Part shown: positions 48,526 through 60,646 of the stretch, piece after piece
Numbering within the stretch: the first letter of the stretch is position 1
How the letters are laid out: each line of letters opens with the position of its first letter
DNA from: Cryptomeria japonica
Taxonomy: Eukaryota; Streptophyta; Pinopsida; Cupressales; Cupressaceae
Assembly: GCF_030272615.1 (NCBI RefSeq)
Contig: NC_081412.1
Span: 664,852,481 to 664,916,480, forward strand
DNA: 64,000 nucleotides
Reading direction: 5' to 3'
Position numbers and translations under genes: made by a program
Notes under the pieces: generated by a model
The model's input: the letters and a program-made list of their open reading frames with translations, nothing else
What the model was told of the DNA's origin: nothing
The model's database searches: none

Positions 48526-49198
48526 TTGTTTCCCAAGAATTTAGAATATTTTAAAAATAATAATTTTAATATTTAAAATATTTAAAAAAATAAATTTAAT
48601 TATAATTTTAAAATATAATTAATAAAATAATACTAAAAACAAAATAATAACATTATGTCCAGCCCTTCCCAAGCTAAAAAATATTGACAAAGGGGTAGAG
48701 CAAATGAAGACTAGTTCCCTTTGATAGAAAGGATGGAATGATATGGTGCAAGGCTAATTTTTGCCTAAAGGTTGAGGTGTTTGCATGCACAACAGAGAAA
48801 ATTTTTAAGTGAGGTTTAGAGAAACTCAATTAGTATATGTAGTCCATCATTATGTCCCCTTTGGGGTGAAGTGGAAAGAACTACAAACCATCTCTTGTTG
48901 CTCTTTCTTTTCTTATGAATGTTGGATATGGGTTATATAGAGATTTGGATGGAGCATTGCCCTTCAAACATGTACTTGATATCTTTTTTTATTTTTTTTC
49001 TTTTATTAAATGGAAGGCTATGGATTTTTGATCTAAAAATGGTAGTGTAGTAACTATGTAAGGAAATAATAAGATAATTTTAAATGATTAATGTTCTTTG
49101 GTAAAAAGAATGATTAATATGATTGAGGTAGGCATATATTATCAATTTAATTCCAAAATGAAGTAGATAGGTGAACTTGTAGGATATAATTATAAAAT
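48526..49198. other. AT-rich and unassigned sequence left of the Tat-like element
   Basis: A very A/T-rich block (48540-48650) is followed by unassigned sequence. The five bases AAAAT at 49194-49198 adjoin the LTR border. The matching right copy cannot be checked because the other LTR is cut. Confidence 0.5.
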
Positions 49199-50095
49199 TG
49201 TTGGGTGAATATTTTGTCACCAGCGTACCAATGACAAAATATATGATTAGCACACAACTATGTTGAGAAGTTAATCTGTCCTCTCATCAAGGGGAGGTTC
49301 TCTTTGAAATTTCTTCTCTAAATAATAGGAAATCAAAATTTGTGGGTTGGTATTGGGTATATAACTCTCTTTTTTCAGAGTTTATGTATTCTCCCTCCAC
49401 CTTGTTACAATTCTCTATCTCTTTAGATACTTAAAGAAAAGAACAATGAATCTAACAAACTATGCTAAAACTTACAATCAAGTAGCTGAAAGTCTCTTTT
49501 AAATGTAACACTAACACAAACTGATTATTACAAATAATTAGAAACTTAACTTGTAGCTCAAAGTCGTAAAGTATAAATTCCTAATCCTTTAAACTACAAG
49601 TAACTGCAGTATTACAAAGCCTACCACTAATCACTTAATTATCATAAAATTTCCCAAATATGCAAGCAACACACAATCTACTTGCACAATTCAAGAGCTC
49701 TTTTACCCACATAGAAATATCTCCAATACCAAGGAAGTAAAGAACATAAGAACATTAACTCATATAAACAACTTTCTTGACACAACACAAAGTTTGAGAT
49801 CAAACAAAATTGCTTTCTTTATTTGCTTGATAGAATCTTCACAACAAAATCTTAAAGTCTTAGTTGAGGCAAAAATTCTGCAGAGTTTTTCTTAGCATGA
49901 AAAAGATAAATATTTACAAATGAAGGTCCACCTTAAATAGGAAAATAATGGAGAAAAATGTGGGCACAGTTGACTAATTCAACTGCACAGTTTCACGTCA
50001 CTACAACTACAACATGAGGAAAATGTGCAACTATGAGAAAACTAGAAACATCTAATGATGCAACTGCATAAAAAAGAAAAAGCTAATAGGGGACA
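49199..50095 (-). repeat. 3' LTR of the Tat-like element (897 bp)
   Basis: On the minus strand it starts TGTCCCCTATTAGC and ends TCACCCAACA. Its left 160 bases match 60647-60811 closely (TGAATATTTTGTCACCAGCG, CTCATCAAGGGG, GAAATTTCTTCTCTAA). Confidence 0.85.
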
Positions 50096-50115
50096 CTTTA
50101 TCCATCTTTCTCCTC
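50096..50115 (-). other. Polypurine tract of the Tat-like element
   Basis: On the minus strand GGAGAAAGATGGATAAAG directly precedes the LTR start TGTCCCC. Confidence 0.7.
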
Positions 50116-50129
50116 CTTGTTTGATTTAT

Positions 50130-53100
50130 GGAATTCTTTGAATTTAGTCAGGATGGCTTTCATCTCTACTTTGTCCTGCATTGGGGTAGAATCTATGATC
50201 ACATGAACATGGGAGACTGTATCCTTAGTCTTTACATGTTTCTTTTTCCCATCCTTCAGCATGGATGTGAGCACTTCAAAACTGACTTGGATCTCCAGTA
50301 ACTTATCTAATGCACCAAGTGAGAAATCCTATCACATGCAGTGATCAATTAGATAATGGAGTTCATGTGTGATGGCATCACTAGTAATGAGATTCTAATT
50401 TTCATCATATAGATAACAAGGAAGATCGACAATTTTGGCAGAAATGAGATCAATCTCATGATCACCTTCCTTCCTTTCTTGGTCCAGCTTTGCAATCATC
50501 AACCTTATTGTCTCTTGCTTGTGAGGCAACAATGACAATATCTGATATAATTTTCCCTTCTATGAATTACTTTATTTTCAATGAGGACATCTATTCTGAA
50601 GTCCTCCATTTTGATCCAAAGGGTTGTACTTTTCTCAACTTCCTCAATCTCCTGAGATAATGAAGTTTTGAGTCCTTGCATTTGGCTTTGGATTACTTCA
50701 AAATCCGCCAATAGCCCAATTGTTGAACTTAGAAGATGAGAGCCTTCTGACCTTAGCCGTGAAATCTACTCATCCATCACTCGTCACTTGGCTCCTACCT
50801 ATTCAATTTTCTTAAGAGCTTCAGTGTCCATTGACGATAGTATGGGCTCAACTTCCTGAAAAGATTGTGTGACTTTCAGAAGAACATTAGTCAATTTTTC
50901 ACATTTCTATTTTAATTCATTCTTCTCATCCCTCTCTTGTTCAAACCTCTGTAAGAAAGAGTTGAAAGTTGTCTGATAATCCAACTTAACACTCTCATGT
51001 GTTTCCACCCCAAGCTCAATAGTTTGCATGGTGTAATCCTTAGGTCGTATATTAACTTTATCCTTATCTGATGACGATACCAGGACCTCAACATACTTCC
51101 TTTTAGAAGCTGGGTCTACTAAAACCCGAGAGACAATCTTTGGCTTCTTTGTTCCTTTAGGCTTCGGAGGAACACACTACTCAAAATCAAACTCATCAAG
51201 AGAAATTACCTAGTTTTTCCTCTTAGGCACCACTACCTCCTTCCAAGGTGGTAATTCTGGAGTGGCCGATGGAGTAGTAACTCCTTACTGAGTCAAAATT
51301 GAGATTTTGGGAGCATGTCGACTGGAGCTCGCAACAGTTGTGAGTGGTGTTATTGGCACCAATGTTGAATTATCTTGTGGAATACCTATTGATGTTGTAA
51401 CAGTTGCTACTGCTGACATCTCTTCAGTCACATATGGGAGAGTTGAAGGTGTTGTGGATGCAACCTCAGTACTTACCAATGGTGGAATTTTTGTTATGAT
51501 TGAAGTAACAGGTAAATTCACTTTAGATTGACCTACAAACACTTCTTCCATAGCTTCATTAAAATGTAGCATTGAAGATTCAATATTGGATGAAGGAAAA
51601 TTATGAAACTCCTCATCCTCTTGATCAGAATCAAAATCTATAGAATGAATTATCACATTTGAATGAGTTTGTACATGTGAAGTAACCAGGGCATTATCTT
51701 CACCAGGATGTGATGTTTCTTCAACCTGTGCTTCCTCTTGTTGAGGAATTTTACCTTCTTTAGTCTCGTTCTCTTTTTCAGTTTCAATAGTTGGCTCGTG
51801 TTCTGGTTCCTTTGTATCTATCCCCTACACTACTAATGATGACTGACGCTTCTTGGACCCTTTAATTCTGAATTTTATTTTGGGCCCTTTCCCCTTAGAT
51901 TGTGTCATGGGGGCTGAGGATAGTGCTTTTTGATCTACCCTACTTTTTGCTCTCTTCGCAGCCATAGCAGTCCTACCAATTGGGCCATCACCTTTATTAT
52001 CATCCCCAGAACTAGCACTTGAAGTTGTTTCATTCTAAGATTCTTTTTTAACAGCCAAGCATTAGTGTTTGTGAGAATGGAAGAGATTCTTTGGGTGATA
52101 GATTTACTTTCCTTTCTTGACCATTGCATAGGAGGAAGTGGGGAGTCAACAATCTTCTTCTCATAATAGACTAGGTCTATTATGTCATTAGTGTCTTCCA
52201 TGGTCATTGGGATTTTTTCCAAATCCAGGTTCTCAATCTTCTCCAAGGTAAGACAATTGAAATCCATCCTCCTTATATATTCCTCATCTTGGCAATCTTC
52301 CCATACATCCTCAAATCTAATAACATGAGAGTAGTTTTTTTTAAGCTTATTTTTCACGCCATGAAAATCAAAATTGTTTCATGCCTTGAATCTTTTCATA
52401 GTGTTCCATTGCATCTCTTCCTCCATGTTATTTTCTTTGTGGTTAATTAAAACTGAGTATCTGTGAATAGATTCAGGAAACTTCAACCCAGTCTTATGTG
52501 CTTGTGATTGCTTTTCATGCACATAGATCAGTTGTCAACACAATTCCATGAGCATGATCTTATCAGAAGGATACCTTGGAAAAATGAAAGGCTCACCTGA
52601 GAAATATCCAATCCAGATGGAAGGGAAAGTTGAAAACTGAAGAAAAACACATCCAAAATGGGACACCCTATTATATGCAACTTCTGACAATCTTTTCTTC
52701 TATAGGTTTTTATCAAACATGCACTTCCACACAACAAAGAATGCATCATTAACCCTTCTAAAATGGCTACCTTGATTTTTGATCATGAGTTGATCATAGT
52801 ATTCCCACACAGGTACTAATCTCTTGTCACCCTTGGTAGACAAATCTGGATACTGCAAGTACAAAATCAGGATCATGAGTTGCAATTGGGAAGGAAGCAT
52901 ATTTATGTAGCTAAGATTTGATCAAGTTTGTCAGGCCAGAAGGAGATTTCTCAACCTGATCAACAAATTCCTACATACTAACATGACCAATTTCTGTGTC
53001 CTTAATTTTATTGATGTTTGAATCCACTAAACTTTTTGAGTACAAATTCAAGTACTTGTCGTACTTGTACTTCATCTTCTTTGCTGATGTTTTTCCCGGT

Positions 53101-53156
53101 GAAGATTCAAACTGACTTGAAGAAGGCTCTGATTTGTCATGAGAGGGATTTGACAT
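50130..53156 (-). pseudogene. Uncharacterised accessory protein between integrase and 3' LTR
   Basis: On the minus strand the ATG at 53156 begins MSNPSHDKSEPSSSQFESSP. A globular-looking part follows with YASFPIATHDPDFVL, GDKRLVPVWEYYDQLMIKNQ and FRRVNDAFFVVWKC (52700-52920). Further blocks are IRFEDVWEDCQDEEYIRRMD (about 52270-52330) and an acidic, Ser/Thr/Pro-rich linker (51285-51900). A Lys/Glu-rich, helix-prone end lies at 50505-51100 (FLQRFEQERDEKNELK, GLKTSLSQEIEEVEKS). Stops and frameshifts are frequent, so it is dead here. No known domain is recognised. Its general build (globular N-terminus, acidic linker, coiled-coil end) resembles the accessory proteins of the LINEs and of the copia-type element, without visible sequence similarity. 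Confidence 0.6.
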
Positions 53157-53332
53157 TTGCAAATGACTACATTCAATATTAAATATTAGCCTTTCGACAG
53201 TTATCATCATCAATAAAACCACATTTTATCAATTGGACCGAAAAAACGGACTCAAAACAGACTTCGGAGCAAAACTATAAAAAATAGCAGGTCGGGGAAA
53301 AAAGTCTAACCTGCACTTTAAGAGTAAAAATT

Positions 53333-53758
53333 TGCACATCGAGCTGTAAAGTCCGATTTGCAATGATAAAACATCTTTACTTACATATCGGACTTTAAAG
53401 TCCGATGTGCAAATAGGGGAAGTCATCGGCACATCAGACTTTAAAGTCCATTGTGTAAGTTGGAAAAAAAAAATCATTAGCACATCAGACATTAAAGTCC
53501 AATGTGCAGGTGTAGAACATTGCAAAAAGACTAGCACATCAGGTTTTAGAGTCTGATGTGCTAGTTGGGGGAAAAGCAACCGATTGACATGTTGGGTTTT
53601 AAAACCGGACATGTCAACTGAACAATCTCCCCTCCCATATCGAACTTTAAAGTCCAATATGTGAGGTTTACCCTCCTCCATACTAGACTTTAATGTCCGA
53701 TATCCAGAGGGATCTTCGCACATAGTCTTGCAGATCGGGTTATAAAATCCATCATGTA
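53333..53758. repeat. Hairpin (palindrome) array, cluster 1, nine units
   Basis: Inverted repeats sit at 53333-53362, 53384-53409, 53429-53456, 53480-53508, 53531-53564, 53584-53617, 53636-53661, 53681-53702 and 53730-53758. Unit 2 contains the perfect palindrome TCGGACTTTAAAGTCCGA (53388-53405). Unit 5 has 12-bp perfect arms (CTAGCACATCAG with CTGATGTGCTAG). Spacing is about 45-52 bases. Arms differ between units but often stay complementary. Confidence 0.9.
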
Positions 53759-54128
53759 GGCTAGGAAAAGGGAAAAGAATATAGATCCTTGCACATAGCC
53801 TTCGGATCAGGAGATCTTGAGGAACAATCAGATTTGATGTCTGATACATCTCCAACCAATAGAAAACCCAAAGAGGAAATAATACAGGGGACAAACCTAA
53901 AAGGAAAAATAAAAATAAAACAAAAAGCTACCTCAATCTGCCAAGATGAACAAAAATCTGGTACGAATTTGACAAATCTGCAAGGCCGACGAAGGAAAAT
54001 GGAGGAAAACAGAGGAGGGCACGCGTAGAGGAGAATTCGCAAACAAAAATGAAGAAATAATCTCCAAAATTTAATAAATAATCTCCTAAATTCACAATAA
54101 ATACGACCATAATTACTAATCACACAAT

Positions 54129-54367
54129 GCATGTCAGAATTTTTTAGTCTGACATGTAGGAATAAAACCCTTGCAAGTCAGACTTTAAAGTCCAACATGC
54201 AACTTTTGATCAAAAGACCTATAGATTGGACTTTAAAGTCCAAACTACAGGGGAAGGATTACCTGCAGGTCGGACTTTAAAGTCCGATGTGCAATTTTTA
54301 AAAAAAGAAGGAACCCTTCAAGTCGAACTACCTGCATGTCAGATTTTTTAAAAGTTCGACCTGCAGG
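54129..54367. repeat. Hairpin (palindrome) array, cluster 2, five units
   Basis: Units lie at 54129-54160, 54172-54201, 54219-54249, 54264-54293 and 54331-54367, all built like cluster 1. The perfect TCGGACTTTAAAGTCCGA recurs at about 54269-54286. The first unit pairs CATGTCAGA with TCTGACATG. Between the clusters a shorter inverted repeat (ATCAGA...TCTGAT) lies near 53828-53845. Confidence 0.9.
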
Positions 54368-54696
54368 AAAACCTACAAATCTTACAAACTTAGAAAACAA
54401 TAAAAATGAAAAGTGAAAAGCTAAATGAGCTAATCGATGGAGTCAATCAACCTCTCTTAGAGGTTGTAAGGTACAAAATGGACTAGTTTTGTAGGGTTGT
54501 CTCATGATTTTGGCCATGCTGAAATCAAGGAGAACAATTGGCTCGGACTGGGGAACAAGGTACACCACTTGAATCTTGTAGAATTCAGAACTCTGAGTGT
54601 TTGTATCGATTGGGCTATAGAGTCAGGCGATGACAAGACTAAGAAGAAAAGACCATACATATTTTACAATAAGTACAACTTCCTTTACATCGCTCT
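54368..54696. other. Spacer between integrase end and hairpin cluster 2
   Basis: No coding feature was assigned. An A-rich stretch (54380-54440) and an open frame on the plus strand lack any known motif. Confidence 0.4.
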
Positions 54697-57350
54697 CTAT
54701 TGAGTAAAGAGCTTCAAATATTCTCCACTATGAGGTAGTGAGAACGGAATACCATTCACATATGCAAGTAAGTAGCTATACTTGCCACATACTTCATGAA
54801 TAGTGAAGGGACCTCTCCATAAGGAGTCAAAATATCTATGAAAACCCTTTGGTTCCCTCCTCTTGTCCCATAACAAGACTTGATCACCAACTGAGAACTC
54901 ATAAGAAGTTGCTTTCTTATCAAATAAAACCTTCACTTGACTTTGATGTTCAGCAATCCTATCAACCACTTCTTCTCTTGTTTCTTCTAACTAAGAAAGA
55001 AACATAATCCTCTTATCAAGCAAATTTTGATAGGTTTGATCTTCAATGGCCTTGGCGAGCTTTAATGGTTGAAGTTCCATAGTGATTGGAATCTTGGCAT
55101 TCAACCCATACAAAAGTTGAAAAGGTGACATACTGATTTCTTTTTTTGGAGTTATACGATCCACCCATAGCACATCATAGAGAGCTTTATGCCAAGTCCA
55201 ATGTTTCTCATCAACAAACTTTCTCATAATGGTAACCAGATTCTTGTTTCTTGATTCAACCTGACTATTTCCTTGCGGATAATAGTCATATGAGTGTGAA
55301 AGGGTAATACCATGATCAAAAAAAAGTCAATGATTTCATAAGATAAAAAATATGAAGCATTATCGGTTATTATCTTATGAGGAACACCAAACCTTGAAAT
55401 GATGTTTTCCTTCAGAAATTGACAAACCAGTGTCGAGGTAGCTTTCTTAGTTGGAATTGCCTCCACCCACTTGGTGAAGTAATCTGTTGCTATGATAATG
55501 TATATGTGACCTACACTAGATGTCGGATTGACAAGTCCAATGAAGTCCAATCCCCATTGTTGAAAGGGCTCTTCAATTACAACTAATTTAAGAGGAAGCG
55601 TAACTAGTATGCCAATGTTGGCCACTAGTATCTAGCACACAAAATTTTATGCATAGTCAAAGGAGCAAAAAAATGTCCACCACAAGAAAGATAATGAAAA
55701 TCTTGAAGTAATCTTACTCATTGTTGTTTGTCTGTGCAATGTAGGAAATTACCATCTAGACCTTTCTTATACAAACCATTGTCCCATAGGACAAAACTTA
55801 CTGCTTTAAGCCTTAGGGTTCGCCTTTCTTTCCTTGACAGGTGTGTAGGATAGTCTCGATATGTTAAGAGATATGCCAAGTCAGAATACCACTCATCAGT
55901 GGTACTGACAAATAGAACTTTGGGAAGATCTTGATTCATACCTTCATTTTCCAGCACCACTTGATCAATTAATTTGTTTTCAGCTACCAATTGACATAGA
56001 CCTTTTCCATGATCCAACTTAGTGGGCTTGATTTCCATGTCATATTCCTGAATCTTGGCAATCCAGTTGCCCCTTTTAGTTCCAAACTCTTCTGGCATCA
56101 AAATTGTCTTAACAACAACATCGGGAATGAGAGCGATGACATGTGAATTCAGAATATAAAACCTAAAATGTTTCACCGCTTTTACCATGAGAAAAGCATG
56201 CTTCTCCATTTCTGAGTACTTCAAGTCATAAGCCTTTAGTGGATAACTCATGAATGCAATGAATGATTCCATGCCTTCATTATTTTTCTACATCAGTATA
56301 GCCAAATAGGTATGATCTTATGCATAGCTATACATGATAAACTCTTTGGTATAATCTGGGCATACCAAGATTGAGGCATTTTCCATGGCCTCCTTGATCC
56401 AATGGAAATATTTATTTCCTTCAGGAGTCCACTTAAAAAGAGAATTACCTTTCATCATGTTAACTATGTGACAAGTCTATTCAGCAAAATCTAGAATAAA
56501 TCTTCGTAAGAAATTTACTTTACCAAAGAAAGAATGAACGACAGTCTTACTTGTTGGCATGAAAAGGTCATGAATACCTTTTACTCTTTCAGCATCAATT
56601 TTTATACCTTCTTTTGAAACAATATGCCCAAGTAAATTACCTTCAGTGACCACAAAAACAGATTTCTTGAGATTGAGGGAAATTCCATGCTGACACTTCT
56701 CTAAGACTTGTTGCAAATGAAAGAAATGATTTTGACGTTTCTTAAAATAAATAGTCAAATCATCCAAATAGACTACAATGAACTTACCAAGAAAACTTCA
56801 AAAGGCCAAGTCCATTGCATGTTGGAAAGTTGCTCCCACATTTATTAACCCAAAAGGCATCTTGCGATATGCAAAGGTACCCCAAGGTGTAGTAAATGAA
56901 GTATTATGTTGATCTTGTTCCAGAACTTCTACTTGGTTGTAACCCAAAAATACGTCCAACATGGACATCATCTCAACTCCGGTAACAACTTGTAGGACAT
57001 GATCCATGACAAGTAAAGGATAGTTATCTTTCAAGAATGCCTGATTCAAATTCCGGAAATCAACACATATTCAAATATCACCATTCTTCTTACGTACAGG
57101 TACAATATTGCCTATCCAAGATGAATGATGAATGGGGAAAGTTATCTTTGCTTTCAACATCTTCTGAACTTCAACAAATGTAGTATCTGATATCTTTGGA
57201 TTATGGTGCCTTTGCTTCTGTCGAAAAGGCATGATACCTGGCTTTAATGGAATGCCATGACACAGTTCTTCTAGACAGAAAGACTTCAACTCTACATAGG
57301 AGTAGGCCAAGACATCAACATATTGTTGCAGCAACACAACAAATTTATGC
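54697..57350 (-). pseudogene. Tat-like pol: reverse transcriptase - RNase H - integrase
   Basis: These enzymes copy the element RNA and insert the DNA. On the minus strand the RT region starts near 57337 (HGIPLKPGIMPFRQKQRHHN), with PVRKKNGDI (57075), NYPLLVMDHVLQ, WGTFAYRKMPFGLINVGATF (about 56830-56900), MDDLTIYFKK (56767, the active-site YXDD region being altered), and GHIVSKEGIKIDAERVKGI (56580-56640). RNase H follows (AFMSYPLKAYDLKYSEMEKH, 56200-56272), then a connection region (PTHLSRKERR). The integrase zinc-binding segment is HYLSCGGHFF (about 55680). The catalytic core is at 55224-55625 (WGLDFIGLVNP, ATDYFTKWVEAIPTKKA, IITDNASYF). A C-terminal part ends at 54697 (VLLWDKRREPKGF). Stops and frameshifts interrupt it repeatedly. 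Confidence 0.92.
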
Positions 57351-57639
57351 CTTTCTTCTTGCGAACAACACTTCCTGATGTTAATTAGCTTTGGGTTGAC
57401 TTAAGTGCCAATATTTACCTGCTCATATTCCATTGAGCCCGCAGCTGATTTTTTTTTTTTGTGATGTAGTGGTCATGCTTTTCAAACAACTTTTGTAAAG
57501 AATCCAGACACTTAGGGATCTTATTTCCTTTCAACGGCAAAAATTTCTCTCCCATTTCTATATCAATGCTTTCAATTGCATCTTTTGAAGGGCAGTGACT
57601 ACAATCAATATATAGGTCATCAAAATTATCAACGGTCTA

Positions 57640-58150
57640 CAAGAAACTGATTACATAATGATCATCATTAAACACTTGCCAATGATCAGAGTTGTTAGGA
57701 ACACTTGGCTGAAAGACCAATTCAACAACATAAGTTGATCTTGAAAAATCTTTGTGAGGAACCAAAGAGGTTGCAGATATTACTAATCAAACCACCCTAT
57801 CATTAAATTCATAAGAGACAATAAATATGTCAAAGGCATCAAATGCCTCAATCAAATCCCAAACCAGGTTACGATAATGTCGTAGCCTACCATTCCTTGT
57901 TTGATATATATTCCAGACCTAACACACAATTAACTTCGCATCTCCTTCAGCATGTAAATTATTGATTCCTTTCTTCTTAGTAACATTCATTCCAAGGAGA
58001 AGTGATTCATACTTAGTAGTGTTATTTGTATTATCAAACTGCAATTTGAAAGAGAAAGGAAAAATATTACCCTCAAGAGAAACCCAAACAATATTAGCTC
58101 CTTATCTGATAGAAGAACACCTACCACCAAATTCTACCGTCCAAACATCA
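57640..58150 (-). pseudogene. Additional RNase H-like domain between protease and reverse transcriptase
   Basis: On the minus strand the frame reads VEFGGRCSS, GANIVWVSLEGNIFPFSFK, NTTKYESLLLGMNVTKKKGI and LHAEGDAKLIV. This fits the RNase H layout D-G-S...G-I-V-L...Y-E-A-L-L-G...G-D-S-L-V. The Glu (YES) and second Asp (GDA) are present, but the first catalytic Asp is Gly (FGG for FDG). The connecting segment FIVSYEF...LVPHKDFSRSTYVVELVFQP leads to the RT region. A second, archaeal-like RNase H is known from Tat-lineage elements. Stops at about 58103 and elsewhere show decay. Confidence 0.7.
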
Positions 58151-58929
58151 TTTGCATTACCAATGTTAGCAGTATCAAAATTAATAATTTCCTCCTGTGA
58201 GGTCAAAGATCCCACAAACTCCATAATAGTACTCTCACAATCACTAGAAACCTCTTTATGGGAAAAGACACCTTCAATCTCAGGATCAACCTCTACCTCA
58301 TCATCAACATGCAAGAAATAGTTACCTATTCCTGATGACTCAAAAAGTATCTAAGCTCGCTAATCATCAGATTTAACAAAAATGTACTTTGATTCTTTTT
58401 TAGGATACAACTTCTTAACTTCCCCCTTGACGGGAATGTGTGCCTTAGTCATATCCATGCTTAACTCTCTGCCAACATCTCTATAGAAATTTCTTCTCAA
58501 TAATAGGTCATAACAAGCTGGTACATCTGCTACCAATATCGTCATCTTAATCTTCTTTTTTGTAAATACAGCGAATGCAAATTGTGCGTCCTTGATCTGA
58601 CCTATCAAGGCAAATTTCTTGTTATCCATAGAGAAACATCTTCCAAATGTTTTAGTCAAAGTCAAGCCAAGAGCATTGGCAACTTTTGCTGGAATAATAT
58701 TATCAAATGCCCCAGAATCGACCACACAATTACTAAGCTTAAAACCATTAATCAACAAAATGATATAGAATGGCTCTATCTTTTCTGTAGGAAAAGGGGA
58801 AATTACTAAGTTATTTTGAATGGAATCAGAATTGGGAAGAATTATTGGGGTATTACCTTTTTCTTTGACAAACTTGACCGAACGGTCAAATTGATCTGGG
58901 TTAGACCTCAAAAACTCTACCTCAGACAT
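58151..58929 (-). pseudogene. Aspartic protease region of the Tat-like element
   Basis: On the minus strand, from 58929 (MSEVEFLRSNPDQFDRSVKF). The retropepsin signature NCVVDSGAFDNIIPAKVANA lies at about 58680-58735 with the catalytic D-S-G intact. DLLLRRNFYRDVG follows at about 58490, corresponding to the usual (I/L)LLG(R)NF motif after the flap. Downstream it becomes acidic (DDEVEVDPEIEGVF) and leads into the RNase H-like domain. It would cut the polyprotein in the particle. Confidence 0.85.
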
Positions 58930-58971
58930 TTGTATTTTGGTTTTCCTAGAATGGTCTAGAATATCAAATGA

Positions 58972-60300
58972 CTAAAAATAATTCATTAAAGACAAATTTG
59001 GGTTCTCATTTTGAGAACTTAAAACATGAGGAGCACTAGTCTTCAGTGCAACTGTAGAAGAACTGACAGGTGCAGAAAAATTGACAACAGTCGAAGGAAT
59101 ACTTACACTTTTATCTTTCGCAATGTCCTTCGAGATAGAGTTGTCTTTTGGGGGGTTTGCTATAGGAGTCCCATGCTTAGAAATAGTAACTGGAAAATGT
59201 TGAGAATCCTTAATTTGAACATAATCATCATTTTTCACATTGGCAGGTGGCTGAGCCACATGTGCTTGTGAACGAGTGAATATTGCAAAGACATCTCCTT
59301 CGCATCTATCTAACATATCATCTTCTTGATATTGCATAAACCTGATGTTAGAGTCGCTAGCCAATTTTGCATCATCTTCTTAATGCAAATTGGCATCTTC
59401 ATCACCAAAAGGGGGAAGATCATTATGTTCAACTTCATAATATCATGTAGTTGAATTTTGGGGTTGTTCTTCCAATGCAAGCCTTTCTGGAGGGGGGGGG
59501 GGTAATTTGTTCTAATTACGCATGGTGTAATTGGAAGCATTATTTGGAAAAGTCCTTCTCGGGACATCACGATAAGAAGTATTTCCTTGTAAGGAAATTT
59601 GCTTCTTAAGTGCTAACAACTCATTTGCTAGCTTTTGTATCATTGGATCAACAAAATTAGTTGAAGAGAAAGATGCATCAATAACTTGATTACTCCTAAC
59701 CTTGTTAGGATCTCTCCTTATCTTTCTCACAAGGATAAGATCATCTTCAACCAATATAGCCATCTGTTGCGCAATGGCCAAATCTGTAGGATTGTCCCTT
59801 CACAAAAGAAAAATCACCTCTGATAATTGAGCATTGATGAAGAATCATTTCAGATTTCTAGCGGTGGGTTGTGAAGCAACCAGAATATGGTTATGTAGCT
59901 TATTAAATTTTTCTATGAACTCCTGCATGGGTTCCTGAGGCTCTTTCTTCATTTGAGTTAATTGTGCCAATAATGCATGATTATCTTTGGTAGACTTGAA
60001 TCTTGCCTCAAATAATATTCTGAGAGTTGCCCAACTTGTGATGCAAGCATTCAGAAGATGATAGAACCAATTAGTAGCAACTCCATGCAAAGTTTCAATA
60101 TATAGTCTCACTGAGACATCTTCATGTTCAACCTCCAAAACCCCACATGTAATGTAGAAGGAAAGAATGTGCTCATCTGGATGTTGAGATTCATCTCCCA
60201 GAAACTTTCTACATGTCTTTGGGAAGTTCGTGTAAAGGTGCGATTAAGCTCAATGGACCAAAAGCAGTGCCTCAAGTGCTAGCAATAACCATCCTTATTG
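58972..60300 (-). pseudogene. Gag of the Tat-like element
   Basis: On the minus strand, the capsid-type gag domain is at about 60230-59850: HPDEHILSFY, VSVRLYIETLHGVATNWFYH, ITSWATLRILFEARF, EPMQEFIEKFNKLHNHI. It continues through DNPTDLAIAQQMAIL and a Pro-rich stretch near 59500 to an acidic tail (59360-58972). No zinc knuckle was found. Stops and frameshifts are present at about 59844, 59510 and 59380. A G-run of ten or more at about 59492-59501 may have caused one frameshift. Confidence 0.85.
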
Positions 60301-60623
60301 GATTATATGGTGCTATTACAAAACTATTTGCAAGTGTAATAACTAAGACTTGCAAACTTAATGCCTCACTTAGTAAATGAGATCATCGTGCAGATGGAGG
60401 AAAACTTCACGTCTGCTACAAAGGAGAGAGCGTTAGTGGAGGTGTCGCAAAGGGAAAATTAAATTGTTGTAATAACTCAAATGTAGGATCAACGATTCTT
60501 GCTAATCGCTACCCACAAATGTAAATTCGATCAGCCAGATTTGAATATTGACAAAAGCAACAATATGTAAATTATAATGAAAGCGCATTACAACCCAAAA
60601 AGACAAACCAAATACATGTCGCT

Positions 60624-60640
60624 CCCCAGCAGGATCGCCA
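60624..60640 (-). other. Primer binding site of the Tat-like element
   Basis: On the minus strand TGGCGATCCTGCTGGGG lies six bases after the 5' LTR end. It resembles the TGGCGCCGTTGCCGGGG-type site common in plant gypsy elements. Confidence 0.75.
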
Positions 60641-60646
60641 AAAAAG

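Noticed and set aside
51307-51531. Plus-strand open frame at 51307-51531
   Set aside because: It is antisense to the Ser/Thr/Pro-rich linker of the accessory protein and has no features of its own.
53229-53894. 221-codon minus-strand open frame across the hairpin array
   Set aside because: It is made of the palindromic units and has no domain. Openness is explained by the repeated units lacking stops in that frame.
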